Below the pieces are notes generated by a model. It saw only the letters and a list, made by a program, of their open reading frames with translations, had not been told where the DNA came from and did no database searches. From positions 23,245,626 through 23,309,625 of the forward strand of contig NC_049989.1 in the NCBI RefSeq assembly GCF_000003815.2: DNA of 64,000 nt, written 5' to 3'. The position numbers were made by a program, and so were the translations under genes. This DNA is from Branchiostoma floridae. Its lineage: Eukaryota > Chordata > Leptocardii > Amphioxiformes > Branchiostomatidae. Positions 19,401 to 27,858 of this stretch are shown in pieces (position 1 is the first letter of the stretch; the number at the start of each line of letters is the position of its first letter).

Positions 19401-21696
19401 GTTCAGTCCGAGCGACCTTGCTTACAGGATGCCTGTGGAAGAAGATACTAGTAGTCTGTACAAAATCTCTTACAGAAACTTATTCTGTGCTCTTTGCAAT
19501 AATGTAACAACGGCAGAAGTATCCATTTTGGCATCTGATGCTTTGTGTTCTGGACTGCTTAATTCATCTGCAGGCACACCTGTAGATGGACCAGAGTACA
19601 GCAATATTTTCAGTACCCTTGGTGTTAACGACAGCGTGGAGGGTTGCCTTGGTGCAAAAAAAGTTGAATTTCATCTTTCCGATGCGAGACCATGTCTTTC
19701 CCACGAGGCAGATCCTTCAAATGCAAACTGTGATATAACTGCCTGTATGTCTTACAGCTATCCTGTTTTCAGTAGGTATAAGACATACAGGAACTTACAT
19801 TGTGCTCTTTGTGAAGGGCTTTCCCCTGCGGCAACCACACATCTGAGGTGCGGGGCCACTGCTCGTGAGACGAGAAGTCTGCTTGATTGCATTAAATCTG
19901 GTACTTGTCTTTCTTTAATCTCGCTGACTCGTCTGTTCAACTTTGACGCAGACGAGAGTGATGAAAACGGCCGCAGGCAGTGTCCCTCCGACACTGTATA
20001 CGATCCCTTTGTACAGACTTGCCGAGATTTCTCATCAACTCCCAAAAGCCATGGCTCAAACACAACTATCCCCTTGCAAAATTGCAGCGAACCCGCTTTG
20101 ACGTTCACGGCGGAAGAGTTCCGAGTCCTTCCCAATGGTAGTGTCCACCTGTTGAGTTCTAACGTGTCCTGCCCAGCTGAGCAGGTGGCCATTCTGAACA
20201 CAACAGCATCGATCTGCGGGGAGTGCGTACTGCAGCACTTCTCGAACCACACGCAAACAACTGACCCCTGGGACGATGACCAAGGTCGGTTGACCCTGGG
20301 GCTTGTGACAGTGTCTGCCGTAGCCGTGGTCACCTTTTTTGTCCACAATGTCCAGTCTGGCCAGTGGAAAAAAGTCCCAGAAAAGCTGAAGGTTCAAATG
20401 ATGACATGCATGGTCCTTGCTGAAGTCATGTTTGTGTTTCGTTTGCTTGTACCACGTGGACCGGGCTGTGCAGCGTTTGCAATCATTGTGCACTATCTTC
20501 TTCTGACAGGATTCACATCCATGAACGCACTAGCCATGGATCTCTTTCTCACCTTTCGTGACGGTTTAGAAAGAGTGAAACTGTACCAATACCTCTTGTA
20601 TACCTGGCTAGTGCCAGTGCTTGTAGTAGTAGTGACCGTGATTGTGGAATTCGGCAGTTCTGTCAGGGTGGGTTACGGAGAGAACTGTTGGATCGGCGAT
20701 CCGACTGCCAGCCTGGTGGCTTTTGGAGTTCCTGTCCTCTGTGCCCTTTTGGTCAATGCCGTTTTGATCACCCTTGTCTTGCTGGCCATACGGAAATCGT
20801 TTCAGATAGCCAATGCCGCTTTGTCACGCTCAAACAGCAGCAAGGCCTGGGTCTACATCCGTATCTCCTTTATTACGGGGTTCACCTGGCTTCTTGGCTT
20901 CATCTATCCTTACGTCAACAGCCGAGCTTTAGAGTACATCTTCATTGTGCTGAACGCTTCTCAGGGCCTTCTGCTGGCCCTGATGCTGTCAATAACATCG
21001 AAGGTGGTGGAGAAATGGGAGTCTGCGATCAGGGCACGCCTTGGTCTGGCTGTACCTCAGCAGAACAATGGACAAACCACCACCACCACCACCACTACCA
21101 CTGCCGGCAACGGACAGACTGCTACAAGGCGAGTTGAAGCAACGGCAGGTGGAGCCGGCTCTGCTACTGACATACCCATGACAACTTTAGTCGATGTGGA
21201 GGGTAACAGGGCGAGCCATCAGCTGAATGACGTTCAACAGAGCAGTAAACGAGCCGGTACCGAAGGTGAAATCGGCTCAGATGTGGACAACAACTCAGCT
21301 AGAGACATAGCCATGGCAAATTTTGTTGATGTAGAGAAGCAGAGCGCACGCGTTCAGCTAGATGAGCCCCATCAGGACAGTGGAGCAACCGCCACTGCAG
21401 GCAACCGGCAGGCCACCGAAGGTGAAATCGGCTCAGATGTGGACGACAACTCAGCTACAGACGTAGCCATGGCAACTTTTGTTGATGTAGAGGAGAAGAG
21501 CGCACGCGTTCAGCTAGATGAGCCCCATCAGGACAGTGGGACAACCGCCACTAGCACTACAGACAAGCATCAGACCTCTACAGAGCGAACAGGAGAAGGA
21601 ACCGACTCTGCTGTGCCTACAGACATGCACACAAAAGCCGCCGCCGATGTGGAAGACAAGACCCCAGATGGAGATGACAATGAGACCTGTTTCTAG
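9202..21696 (+). CDS. Mosaic family-B 7TM receptor: galactose-binding-like, LDLa x4, kringle x2, somatomedin B, 7TM
   Basis: Eleven exons: 9202-9286, 11472-11900, 12279-12389, 12871-12966, 13077-13238, 14391-14486, 15069-15308, 15618-15681, 16901-17091, 18116-18242, 19233-21696. All junctions are GT-AG and phases match, giving 4065 nt and 1354 aa. Order: signal peptide (1-26), galactose-binding-like domain (29-171), four LDLa or LDLa-like modules (172-326), kringle 1 (327-406), kringle 2 (407-491), somatomedin B (492-553), Cys-rich N-glycosylated ectodomain (556-880), seven TM helices (about 886-1120), cytoplasmic tail to 1354. The TM region has family-B hallmarks (GFTWLLGF in TM6, [10 protein letters not shown] in TM7). 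I see no GPS cleavage motif, so it is methuselah-like rather than a typical cleaved adhesion GPCR. Ligand and coupling unknown. Confidence 0.85.
9463..9901. mobile_element. Foldback element in intron 1 of the receptor gene
   Basis: Arms of about 100 bp pair imperfectly: CTTCACACGAGA at both ends, then GGAATTCGTAGTGTATTC against AATTCGTAGTGTGTTC. A 167-codon open frame across the left arm is incidental. Confidence 0.75.
10170..10985 (+). repeat. Diverged tandem repeat of about 75 bp in intron 1 of the receptor gene
   Basis: About ten units with CTGCTAGCATAGA(A/C)ACA, GTCC(C)AGACTGTA and GGACTG…CC…CCTTCCTTTT. Units differ at many sites, so the array is old. Confidence 0.75.
11472..11900 (+). 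CDS. Exon 2: galactose-binding-like (F5/8C-type) domain
   Basis: 143-codon exon, phase 1-1 (acceptor CCTGGCAG, donor CAAG/GTAAGT). The product, with [21 protein letters not shown], then a beta-rich stretch and a closing [10 protein letters not shown], fits the jelly-roll of discoidin-like domains: 'FDL' after a solvent-exposed W, and an 'I-x-E-V' last strand. Family match is by pattern only. Confidence 0.75.
12279..12389 (+). CDS. Exon 3: LDLa module 1 of mosaic receptor
   Basis: Canonical LDLa ending [12 protein letters not shown]; phase 1-1, 111 nt; acceptor CCGTCCAG, donor GTG/GTAAGG. Confidence 0.85.
12570..12827 (+). mobile_element. tRNA-derived SINE, copy 1
   Basis: Head with a B-box (GAGTTCGAGCC at 12611-12621), then a body shared with 28299-28691 (GGAAGTTGAACACA, CCACTACCAGTGGACTAGCC, CTACTGAAACGGAGATGG). 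In intron 3 of the receptor gene, 43 nt before exon 4. Confidence 0.8.
12871..12966 (+). CDS. Exon 4: short LDLa-like module 2 (four Cys)
   Basis: Encodes [19 protein letters not shown] then [10 protein letters not shown]. The calcium loop is intact, but two of six Cys (the first and third) are missing. Phase 1-1, 96 nt; acceptor GAATATAG, donor T/GTGAGT. Confidence 0.8.
13077..13238 (+). CDS. Exon 5: extended LDLa module 3
   Basis: Encodes [15 protein letters not shown], an insertion of about 20 residues with two extra Cys, then [14 protein letters not shown]. Phase 1-1, 162 nt; acceptor GACACAG, donor C/GTGAGT. The insertion sits between the usual third and fourth Cys. Confidence 0.8.
13356..13404 (+). 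repeat. (TATC)n microsatellite
   Basis: About 11 perfect TATC units directly before the interspersed repeat at 13405. Confidence 0.95.
13405..13870 (+). repeat. Unclassified interspersed repeat, copy 3
   Basis: CTGCAGTTATCCTCTGTGGG, CTTGACAAAAACGCCCCTGC and ACTTGCCCCACTTTGTCATG match 57530-57930 over about 430 bp. In intron 5 of the receptor gene. Confidence 0.8.
13893..14190 (+). repeat. 300-bp interspersed repeat with CCAATCAG boxes, copy 2
   Basis: Second copy, same order of boxes as 1003-1300, in intron 5 of the receptor gene. Confidence 0.8.
14391..14486 (+). CDS. Exon 6: short LDLa-like module 4 (four Cys)
   Basis: Encodes [19 protein letters not shown] then GDNSDETNC, the same four-Cys pattern as exon 4. 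Phase 1-1, 96 nt. The acceptor follows a C-rich tract (14365-14390); donor GTG/GTGAGT. Confidence 0.8.
14768..14910 (+). repeat. (ATTC)n microsatellite
   Basis: Over 30 ATTC units with a few ATTT interruptions, between exons 6 and 7 of the receptor gene. Confidence 0.95.
15069..15308 (+). CDS. Exon 7: complete kringle domain 1
   Basis: A whole kringle in one exon: [33 protein letters not shown] and WMYCDD cover the conserved Cys, YRG, CQ-W and NPD-x4-PWC blocks. Phase 1-1, 240 nt; acceptor GTCCGCAG, donor G/GTAACT. Kringles bind lysine or protein partners in clotting and morphogen proteins. Confidence 0.92.
15618..15681 (+). CDS. Exon 8: N-terminal part of kringle 2
   Basis: A 64-nt exon encoding [18 protein letters not shown], the C-Y-x4-G-x2-Y-x-G start of a kringle. 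Enters in phase 1 and leaves in phase 2 (AATAG/GTAAAA), which fits the single leading G of exon 9. Found by kringle pattern and phase. Confidence 0.8.
15871..16054. mobile_element. MITE, CTCCAAGCAGAGGTTAGGCT ends, copy 1
   Basis: Inverted termini CCAAGCAGAGGTTAGGCTCC and inverse; flanks share TGCTGCTA. It sits directly upstream of the first unit of the 103-bp splice-site array, in intron 8 of the receptor gene. Confidence 0.85.
16071..16970 (+). repeat. 103-bp tandem array duplicating the 3' splice site and start of the kringle-2 exon (9 copies)
   Basis: The acceptor G falls at 16071, 16174, 16277, 16380, 16488, 16591, 16694, 16797 and 16900: period 103, with one 108 (a 5-bp insertion near 16468). 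Each unit holds the 3' end of an intron (TATACCGTATATCTGTACAG) and about 66 nt of kringle coding. Copies 1-3 read CPRW or CPRC, copies 4-9 CQR(W), except copy 8, which has TGA in place of the W codon. 103 is not a multiple of 3, so the frame rotates between copies. Confidence 0.95.
16901..17091 (+). CDS. Exon 9: rest of kringle 2, starting in the last copy of a 103-bp tandem array
   Basis: Begins after GTATATCTGTACAG with [16 protein letters not shown], then [16 protein letters not shown] and WNYCDVMEC, completing kringle 2. Phase 2 to 1, 191 nt, donor G/GTAAGA. The acceptor and the first 66 nt are repeated eight more times upstream (16071-16900); only this last copy continues into the rest of the kringle. 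Confidence 0.88.
17190..17490 (+). mobile_element. LINE C-terminal ORF fragment
   Basis: Encodes [20 protein letters not shown] then [14 protein letters not shown], same family region as 5014-5364. Ends in a stop; not a host exon. In intron 9 of the receptor gene. Confidence 0.72.
18116..18242 (+). CDS. Exon 10: somatomedin B module
   Basis: Encodes [20 protein letters not shown] then [13 protein letters not shown], the Cys-dense somatomedin B pattern; the eighth Cys is supplied by exon 11 (KWKC). Acceptor CCACTATAG, donor GA/GTAAGT; phase 1 to 2, 127 nt. Confidence 0.85.
18338..18587. mobile_element. MITE, AGGTGCACTCTCACTGC ends, copy 2
   Basis: Second copy, 250 bp, in intron 10 of the receptor gene, abutting the MITE at 18592. 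Confidence 0.88.
18592..18852. mobile_element. Inverted-repeat MITE, TACCCTGGG type
   Basis: Ends TACCCTGGGAAA / TTTCCCAGGGTA, 9-bp duplication ACCTTTACG (18583-18591, 18853-18861). The interior holds a GC-rich foldback. It inserted at the right edge of another MITE (18338-18587), in intron 10 of the receptor gene. Confidence 0.82.
19100..19232. other. End of intron 10, no feature
   Basis: Short single-copy-looking stretch before exon 11. Upstream (18862-19100) is GC-rich and may be part of a repeat, but I see no defined ends. Confidence 0.3.
19233..21696 (+). CDS. Exon 11: Cys-rich ectodomain, 7TM domain and cytoplasmic tail
   Basis: An 821-codon terminal exon, acceptor ACCCTCCTCAG, stop TAG. 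Ectodomain: two YRN(L)xCALC motifs and many N-x-S/T sequons. Seven hydrophobic helices follow from about 20307 to 20998, with family-B signatures ([18 protein letters not shown]) and a TM3-ECL2 Cys pair (PGCAAF and ENCWIG). The tail has a run of nine Thr (near 21076), then an internal repeat of about 55 residues ([10 protein letters not shown]…DEPHQDSG) with about 2.5 copies, and ends E-T-C-F, which fits a class I PDZ-ligand pattern. No GPS motif seen before TM1. Confidence 0.92.
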
Positions 21697-22634
21697 TCGC
21701 TCTACTAAACGACGACACAAACAACACAAACAAACAAACAAACAAACAATACGCTGTTCCATTATTGGACACCTCGACACGTACATGAGGATCCAAAGAC
21801 CACAACAATTCTTAACCCTGTCAAAAATAGCTTTACTGATCTCTAAAGTTGGTACTTGTCCTTCTAAAGGGACGTTTGTTCTTGACTGGAAAGTAATGAT
21901 GTTGTTGTCAATACAAACTTAGATATTTACATTTAGCTGCGCCCACTGGGCACTTTGCATGATATCTCTTTCAAATAAGGCTCGTCAAAAAAATCAACCC
22001 TCCTAAAATCTGCAGCAGCGTCTTTTGCGTCCTGTCGGACGCTCCGTTCATCGCCGATGAACACGACCGACTCGACTCTTGCAATGCTTACTACAAATCT
22101 CTGAATAATACAGTATGCAATGTGCAGCAATCACCAACCCTTGATATCACTGTTTATGGGCCATATGGTGCCAGGAAACTCCTAATGCTGCAATTAAGAT
22201 CAGAGCTGTGTGGCCTGCAATAGCAGTCAATACTTAAATTATATTTTCTGAAAGATCATGTTTGTATAGCAAACAAACATATGTGTTAACATGTAGGAGT
22301 GAAAAGTGCCTAGGGGCTTAATATGGCCTAGGGGCTTGCAGGGTTCAATATAATGTACAGGAATCAAGTAAGACCCCTTGATGACTTGCTATGAAGAAAA
22401 AAATAGCACTGTTTATGGGCCATTTGGTGCCAGGAAACCCTAAACAATGCTGCAATGAAGAACAAAACTATGTGACCTGCAACAGTGTTCAATACTTTGA
22501 TAAAAGTATCTAATCATGCATCCCAACCAAAAATGTACATTTCTAAAACTTATATTTTCTAAAAGGTCGTGTTTTGTATAGCAAACAAACATTTGTGTTA
22601 ACATTTAGGTGTAAAATGTTCACATGGGCTTAAT

Positions 22635-22905
22635 ATAAAATGAGATCTTTATTTGCATGTCCCTGCCCACATGGGCTAAATGCAATGATTCAATAGTATT
22701 GCATAGGATGCTAAAGACGAGATACTATTACAGGTAGTGCTACAATCAAACAATTGGGTAAAAAATATCTAGCTAGAGCTATGCTATTACTTAAACTATT
22801 GTTTGCATGCCTCTTCCTTCTTTTGTTCTACAATGTTGTCTCTGGCTGTCATTATATATACAAATAGTTCGTCTTTGGTTAACTGTTTACATCGGGGGTC
22901 TACAA
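22635..22905 (-). mobile_element. LINE 3' end
   Basis: Minus strand reads CKQLTKDELFVYIMTARDNI, then a 3' tail with AGCCCATGTGGGC and AAATAAAGATCTC. Closely matches the end of 58225-58855. Confidence 0.75.
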
Positions 22906-23084
22906 TGAGAACACTGTTAAAAGAATTGCGTATATCAGTGTATATAACCCAGTGGCTTTTAGGACTTTAGGAAAGCTCTGAATAATATAACATGTGCAGC
23001 TCTCTCTCTCAATGTACAATCAAGTAAAACCCCTTAATGTCATGCTATGAACAAACAGCATTGTTTATGGGCCATATACTAGTA

Positions 23085-23511
23085 TAGGGCTGGGTACCGG
23101 TACAGAAAATCCAGGTCCAGGTTCGGTTCAGGTCCAAAGGATCAGGTCCGGACCTGAACCTGGACCTAATTCAGTATGACTCATACCAATGGTCCATTTC
23201 ACTACAAAGAAATCTGTTTGGTGGAGTATTAGACGTACACTGGCGTTTTAAAATCCTACAACGCTAACTGCACATGTACGATTGGCTGTAAAACTTGGTA
23301 GAAATTACTGTAAACTCTACTCTACTTCACTCTTGTTGTTTTCTTCCACCTGCAAGCGCCAAAACGTGTGAATGCCTGATAAAATAATCTGTTAATTTTC
23401 TAATCGGTCCAACATCCGGTCCACCTAATTTTTTCAGGTCCGGTTTTTCTGGACCGGTCCAATAAGAAAAACCGGTTTTGTACCGGTACGCTGTACCGGT
23501 ACCCAGCCCTA
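23085..23511. mobile_element. hAT-type MITE, TAGGGCTGGGTACCGG ends, copy 1
   Basis: Terminal TAGGGCTGGGTACCGGTAC and its inverse, flanked by the 8-bp duplication TACTAGTA (23077-23084, 23512-23519), the hAT target length. Interior rich in GGTCC/ACCTGA repeats; no transposase. Homologous to 43312-43744 in reverse orientation. Confidence 0.9.
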
Positions 23512-24889
23512 TACTAGTACCACATGACAGGAAACTCATGTGTCAAACAATGCTTCAATGAAGAACTGAGAACTTTGTGGCATGAAAAAGTAGCCAATAC
23601 CTGGACAAAAGTATCTAATCATCACAACCTATGAGTAGTCACGTTTCTATGGTGTTCTCGGAAGAGGATTACATACATAAACCCCGCAAGGAATACAGTC
23701 AGTTGTTCTGTCATTATATACCTATTTGTATAAAGCAGTTGTTGGTCTTTCCAATGCTTTTTGAGATGTGTGAGAATAGAAATAGGCGTGAGAAACGGGA
23801 TGGAATACGTGGTGATTGAGGCCTTCTCGTATCGTATCGTACCTTCTAATATCGTGAACAACTGGACATCTGAATTGACATGTAGATGATATCTGAAACC
23901 ATGGAATGTAAATTAATCAAGTGGAAACCCTTGACGGCCAGCTGTGAAGCAAACACTATTGACGAGCCACCAGGAGGCACGGGACTCCAGATAAAGCTTC
24001 ACGTAGAGCAGAACTGTATGACATGCAACACGTAGCAAATACCTGGGCACACGTCACGGACACAGGGAGACACACATCTCTAAACAAAGCTTCGCGTCAA
24101 CAAGAGGCTTGTATGACTTGCAGCAGTAGCCAATAAATTGGTGCAAGTATCTAATCATCCATCACAATGCAAAATATACTTTCTAAAACGTTTTCTATAC
24201 TCCTGGTGACTCAAAATAATACTACAAAATAATACAATGATACTTCTTGTGACTTAAAATAAGCATACGAACCTTCTAACAACCACATATGTTAAAGCTA
24301 TGGAAAGCAAACCTCCGTGAAGAAATGTCATGTCAAGTTATGACAGTCAAGTAGAAACCTCTGCATGACTCGCCACGACAAATGCTTCTTACGAGTCACG
24401 TGGCCACACGAAACTCTAGACAAAGCTTCGCGTAAATAACAGACCTGTGTAGCATGCGACTCGACTATAGCCAATACCTGGGCATACGTCCCGGACATTG
24501 GGTCTATAGTACTCTATACCATACGTTGTGTTCAGAAAGCTCCGAATCAGTCATCACAAATGCTAACGTACATGTGTTCTATATCTAGAAATTTTCTAAG
24601 ACCGTTAGGATATGCAAGTTTATCAATGTGTACGTTCTGTAAAGCATATCCTATTTATGATAGACGATTTACTTCATACAACAACTGTACCTAAATTATT
24701 TTATCAAAACTATTTTCATGGTGTATAAACTTAGACCCGCCCGTGTCTAGTAGAACATTGCGTGGTTCAGTTCAGTTCAGTTCATCCTCATATGAGGTGC
24801 CATTAACAATGATCCCACTGAAGTCGGAGGCACCATTGTTAGTATGCATCAAGATTTCTTTTCATGATGTAAAGACGCAGGTATGTTAT

Positions 24890-25215
24890 GTACTTAGAAT
24901 AGAAGATAATAGTATCCACTTTATTTACTTTTTACGAAGAAATGTTGATATCTTGAAGTTTTGGTGTACGTGTATGGATAAGAATCTGTATTCAGACCAG
25001 TGTGAACACGACATATCTACATTAAATGATGCTATTTAACGTATGCATGTTGAGTACTTAGCATATAAGCTACTCCAGAGGATATTCAATTGATGACAGT
25101 TTTTGCCAAGAGATGTTGATATTTTAAGGTCTTGGTGTATGGAAAAGAGTCTGTATCGATACTGACCAATGCGAACACTACAAATCTTCGTTAGATGATG
25201 GTGATGATTTTTGAA
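24890..25215 (+). repeat. Tandem duplication of about 180 bp
   Basis: GTTGATATCTTGAAGTTTTGG…GAATCTGTATTC and GTTGATATTTTAAGGTCTTGG-type segments repeat once; both noncoding. Confidence 0.6.
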
Positions 25216-25994
25216 GGCAATTTGGCTGTAAATTTTGCAGATTTATTTCCCAACATCCACCACACTTCTTCGGTCTACTAGTACACATGCCTGGAAAAAC
25301 CGGTTGAACACGTCAAAGTCAGTTTGTTTGTTTATTTTCAAAGGCCTTGGTAGCCTATTCAGTTTAGAGAAACTGGTTTTCAATAGTATTTACATACAAG
25401 GAAATAAAAGCATGTTACAAAGAAAATAAATGAGTAAGTCGCAATGATGTGCTAGTATGAATTGTTCTGCCAGTTTATTTGTTTAATTTATTAAGGAAAC
25501 GATATAGCATATAAACGATAAACATGATATCTGACAAGTATGATAAGTTTGACGTTACGATGACGTTAATATGACGTCATCGATTTGATTGTATTGGCCG
25601 GACCCATGAAAAAAGGATATTCTCAGAAAACTTCAGGTTTTGCTCCAAAAATGTAACAGAATATAGAAGACTGAAGGATGATACTGGAAACGTCTGGAAG
25701 CCAGTCTTGGAATTCTATTTCAGTTTGGTAGACTAAATGGTATTGTTTACAACTAGATGTCTAACCCGAATAATCGGATGATGATGATTGTTTGTGTAAT
25801 AAGTAGCTGTTTGTTATAAACTGTTGTGATAGGGAATGAACCACGTAACCATAATTCAATGCTGGTTAGATGCCATAGATGACCTGCTGTCAATCAAGAA
25901 GTTTTACAAAATCTATTCATGATTGATGATTGATTGAGTCTTTCATTTCATTTGTGGCATTTGACGGGATATTCTTTCCAAAAAGCTCTCACCA

Positions 25995-26312
25995 GAATGT
26001 AATGGTTCTTATACCAAATGTAATGGTTCTTGCAGAATGCTAGGGTTCGTATAGTGAATGCAATGGTTCATATACAAAATGCCATGGTTTATATAAAAAA
26101 AATGCCATGGTTTCTTTTATACAAAATGCCATATTTCCTGTAGTATACCATGGTTCGATTGAAGAACGTTATTGTTCTTGCGGAATGCCACGGTTCTCTT
26201 ACGGAATTCCATGGTTCGTTCGGAATACCATGGTCTCTTACAGAATTCCATGGTTCATACGGAATACCATGGCTCTCTTATAGAATACTATGGTTCTTAC
26301 AAAATGTCATGG
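25995..26312 (+). repeat. CCATGG-rich minisatellite
   Basis: About 12 units of 24-28 bp with consensus near CCATGGTTCTTACAGAAT; many contain the palindrome CCATGG. Short open frames across it are shadows. Confidence 0.8.
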
Positions 26313-26907
26313 CTCTATGTAGGAGAAACAAAAAGAGGGAACAAAAACCAGACGACATAACCAGACATGGCTTCTTATTGTACGACTTGTATTGCAGTAT
26401 TCAGTGCAGCTTTAGCTTGTTTCTGCACATTTTTGCAGAGGATACATTGTCGAGTTGTTCTTGCACTGAATGATTTGCAGACGCGTCGAATGAAAGAAAA
26501 ACACAGAAAGAAATGCACCACATGAAAGACATGTATATGCAAACAAAAAGACGTATGGAAACAGGCAATAGCCTCTAAGACCTTGGAGATCGAACAACTC
26601 CAAAACTACACTCAAGTCTTTCTCTCACATGCTTGTGAGAACGTTACTCCAATCTCGCATGGCCATGATCGTACACTATATCCACAGTATATCATGTGAT
26701 ACAAAAAAGTAGATTCTATTTGATAAAGCTATGGGCTTGCCTGAGAGCAACTTTGAAGCTTCTCTTCAAACAGAATTTATACAGAATAAATCATCTTATA
26801 TCAAATTTACGTACTGAAAACCTTTCCTAAAATTTCACGTCTTTTTTGGTAACGCCTCCAGAGCGAGCCTCATGATGGCTGCAAAATCAGTTCACACACA
26901 GTTTCCA

Positions 26908-27858
26908 TCAGGAGGAGCTCTTGACCGGCTCCATCTTATCTTTCCGACCTTTCTCCAGTGACCTCTGTACGCTCTGTCTGGCCAAGGTCACGGCCAGGTG
27001 CACCTGGTGGAGCCACGGCTTCTCCTTGAAGGTGTTAGCGATGGCCATACAGCCGACTGCCTTCTCGTGCGCCGTCTGCCCGCGGTAAAGCTCAAACAGC
27101 GCCAGCGTGCTCTTCCTCATCTCCTGAGTCTTGGAGCGGCGTCGGATGAAGGACTTCTCCAGCGCGGGAAGGGGAAGCGCCTCCTCCGTTTTTGACCTCT
27201 GCTTGACCCCGAGGTCGTCTTCGACCTGACCCGAGTTTGTCAGTTTGGGCAGCAGGAGGGGCAGTTTGTCCTTCCCGGTTTCGATAAAGTTCCCGGTCGC
27301 CCCTCCCGTCCCCTCGTCTGGACTCGCCTCCGTCGTTTGACCCCCTTTTAGTTTACCAAGGAAGGATTTCAGTTTGGAGCGCCCCCCAGCGGGAGCGGGG
27401 GGAGGTGCAGTGTCTACCGGCGCGTCCTGCGTACCTGACGCGTCTTGAAGTTTTCCTAGAAGCCTTCCCCCGAGACTTGGAGAAGATTTGCTTTCTTCAG
27501 GCTTTTCCGCAGGCTTCCTTAGCGCGGCAAGTTTGCCCATTAGACCTCCTTGAGGTTTAGGCGTTGCTGCATCTTCCACAGGTGACTCTGATACCGTTTT
27601 CGCGGCGCCGAATTTCATCGCCAATTTTTTATTAGGTCCCGCGGAAGCGCCTTGCTCCTGAGACAACTCGTCTATTCCGACTGGCGATTCCTTCTTGCCT
27701 AGCAGGGCCCTCAGCTTGAGCTTCTTTGCGCCACCTGGCGGGATGTTGGGGAGCTGCAGCTCGGTGCTGGAATCGGTCTGGGCGAAGCTGCGTTTGGGAG
27801 TGACGGATTCCGCGTCCTGTTCTCGGTGTAGCTTCTCTTTGTGCGTCGTCAACAGCGT
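26908..27858 (-). CDS. ANKUB1: ANKUB1 exon 8: variable region and conserved C-terminus
   Basis: Acceptor CTCTTTTCAG, phase 0, 316 codons plus stop. The first 200 residues are low-complexity, with spaced G-K-L motifs (GGLMGKLAALRK; GGRLLGKL; KSFLGKLKGG) not expected in vertebrate proteins. The end (FKEKPWLHQVHLAVTLAR) is the ANKUB1 C-terminal helix pair. Reading starts at Thr after the splice, not at the ATG five codons upstream, which is intronic. Confidence 0.9.
   Translation of the reverse strand, partial: TLLTTHKEKLHREQDAESVTPKRSFAQTDSSTELQLPNIPPGGAKKLKLRALLGKKESPVGIDELSQEQGASAGPNKKLAMKFGAAKTVSESPVEDAATPKPQGGLMGKLAALRKPAEKPEESKSSPSLGGRLLGKLQDASGTQDAPVDTAPPPAPAGGRSKLKSFLGKLKGGQTTEASPDEGTGGATGNFIETGKDKLPLLLPKLTNSGQVEDDLGVKQRSKTEEALPLPALEKSFIRRRSKTQEMRKSTLALFELYRGQTAHEKAVGCMAIANTFKEKPWLHQVHLAVTLARQSVQRSLEKGRKDKMEPVKSSS

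Larger units (their letters stand above)
22140..24600 (+). repeat. Long diverged tandem repeats downstream of the receptor gene
   Basis: Five or six related blocks share CACTGTTTATGGGCCAT, TGCCAGGAAAC, CAATACCTGG, AAGTATCTAATCATC and ATAGCAAACAAACAT. A hAT MITE (23085-23511) and a LINE end (22635-22905) interrupt them. No coding. Confidence 0.65.
24600..26907. other. Intergenic, mostly without recognised features
   Basis: Apart from the 180-bp duplication and the CCATGG minisatellite listed separately, no exon, RNA gene or element is supported. AT-rich. The 3'UTRs of the receptor (plus) and ANKUB1 (minus) should lie at its edges, but no AATAAA near either stop codon was found. Confidence 0.4.

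Noticed and set aside
23327-23539. Similar frames at 23.3 kb (minus) and 43.3 kb (plus)
   Set aside because: Same peptide twice because both lie in the hAT MITE; not a conserved gene.
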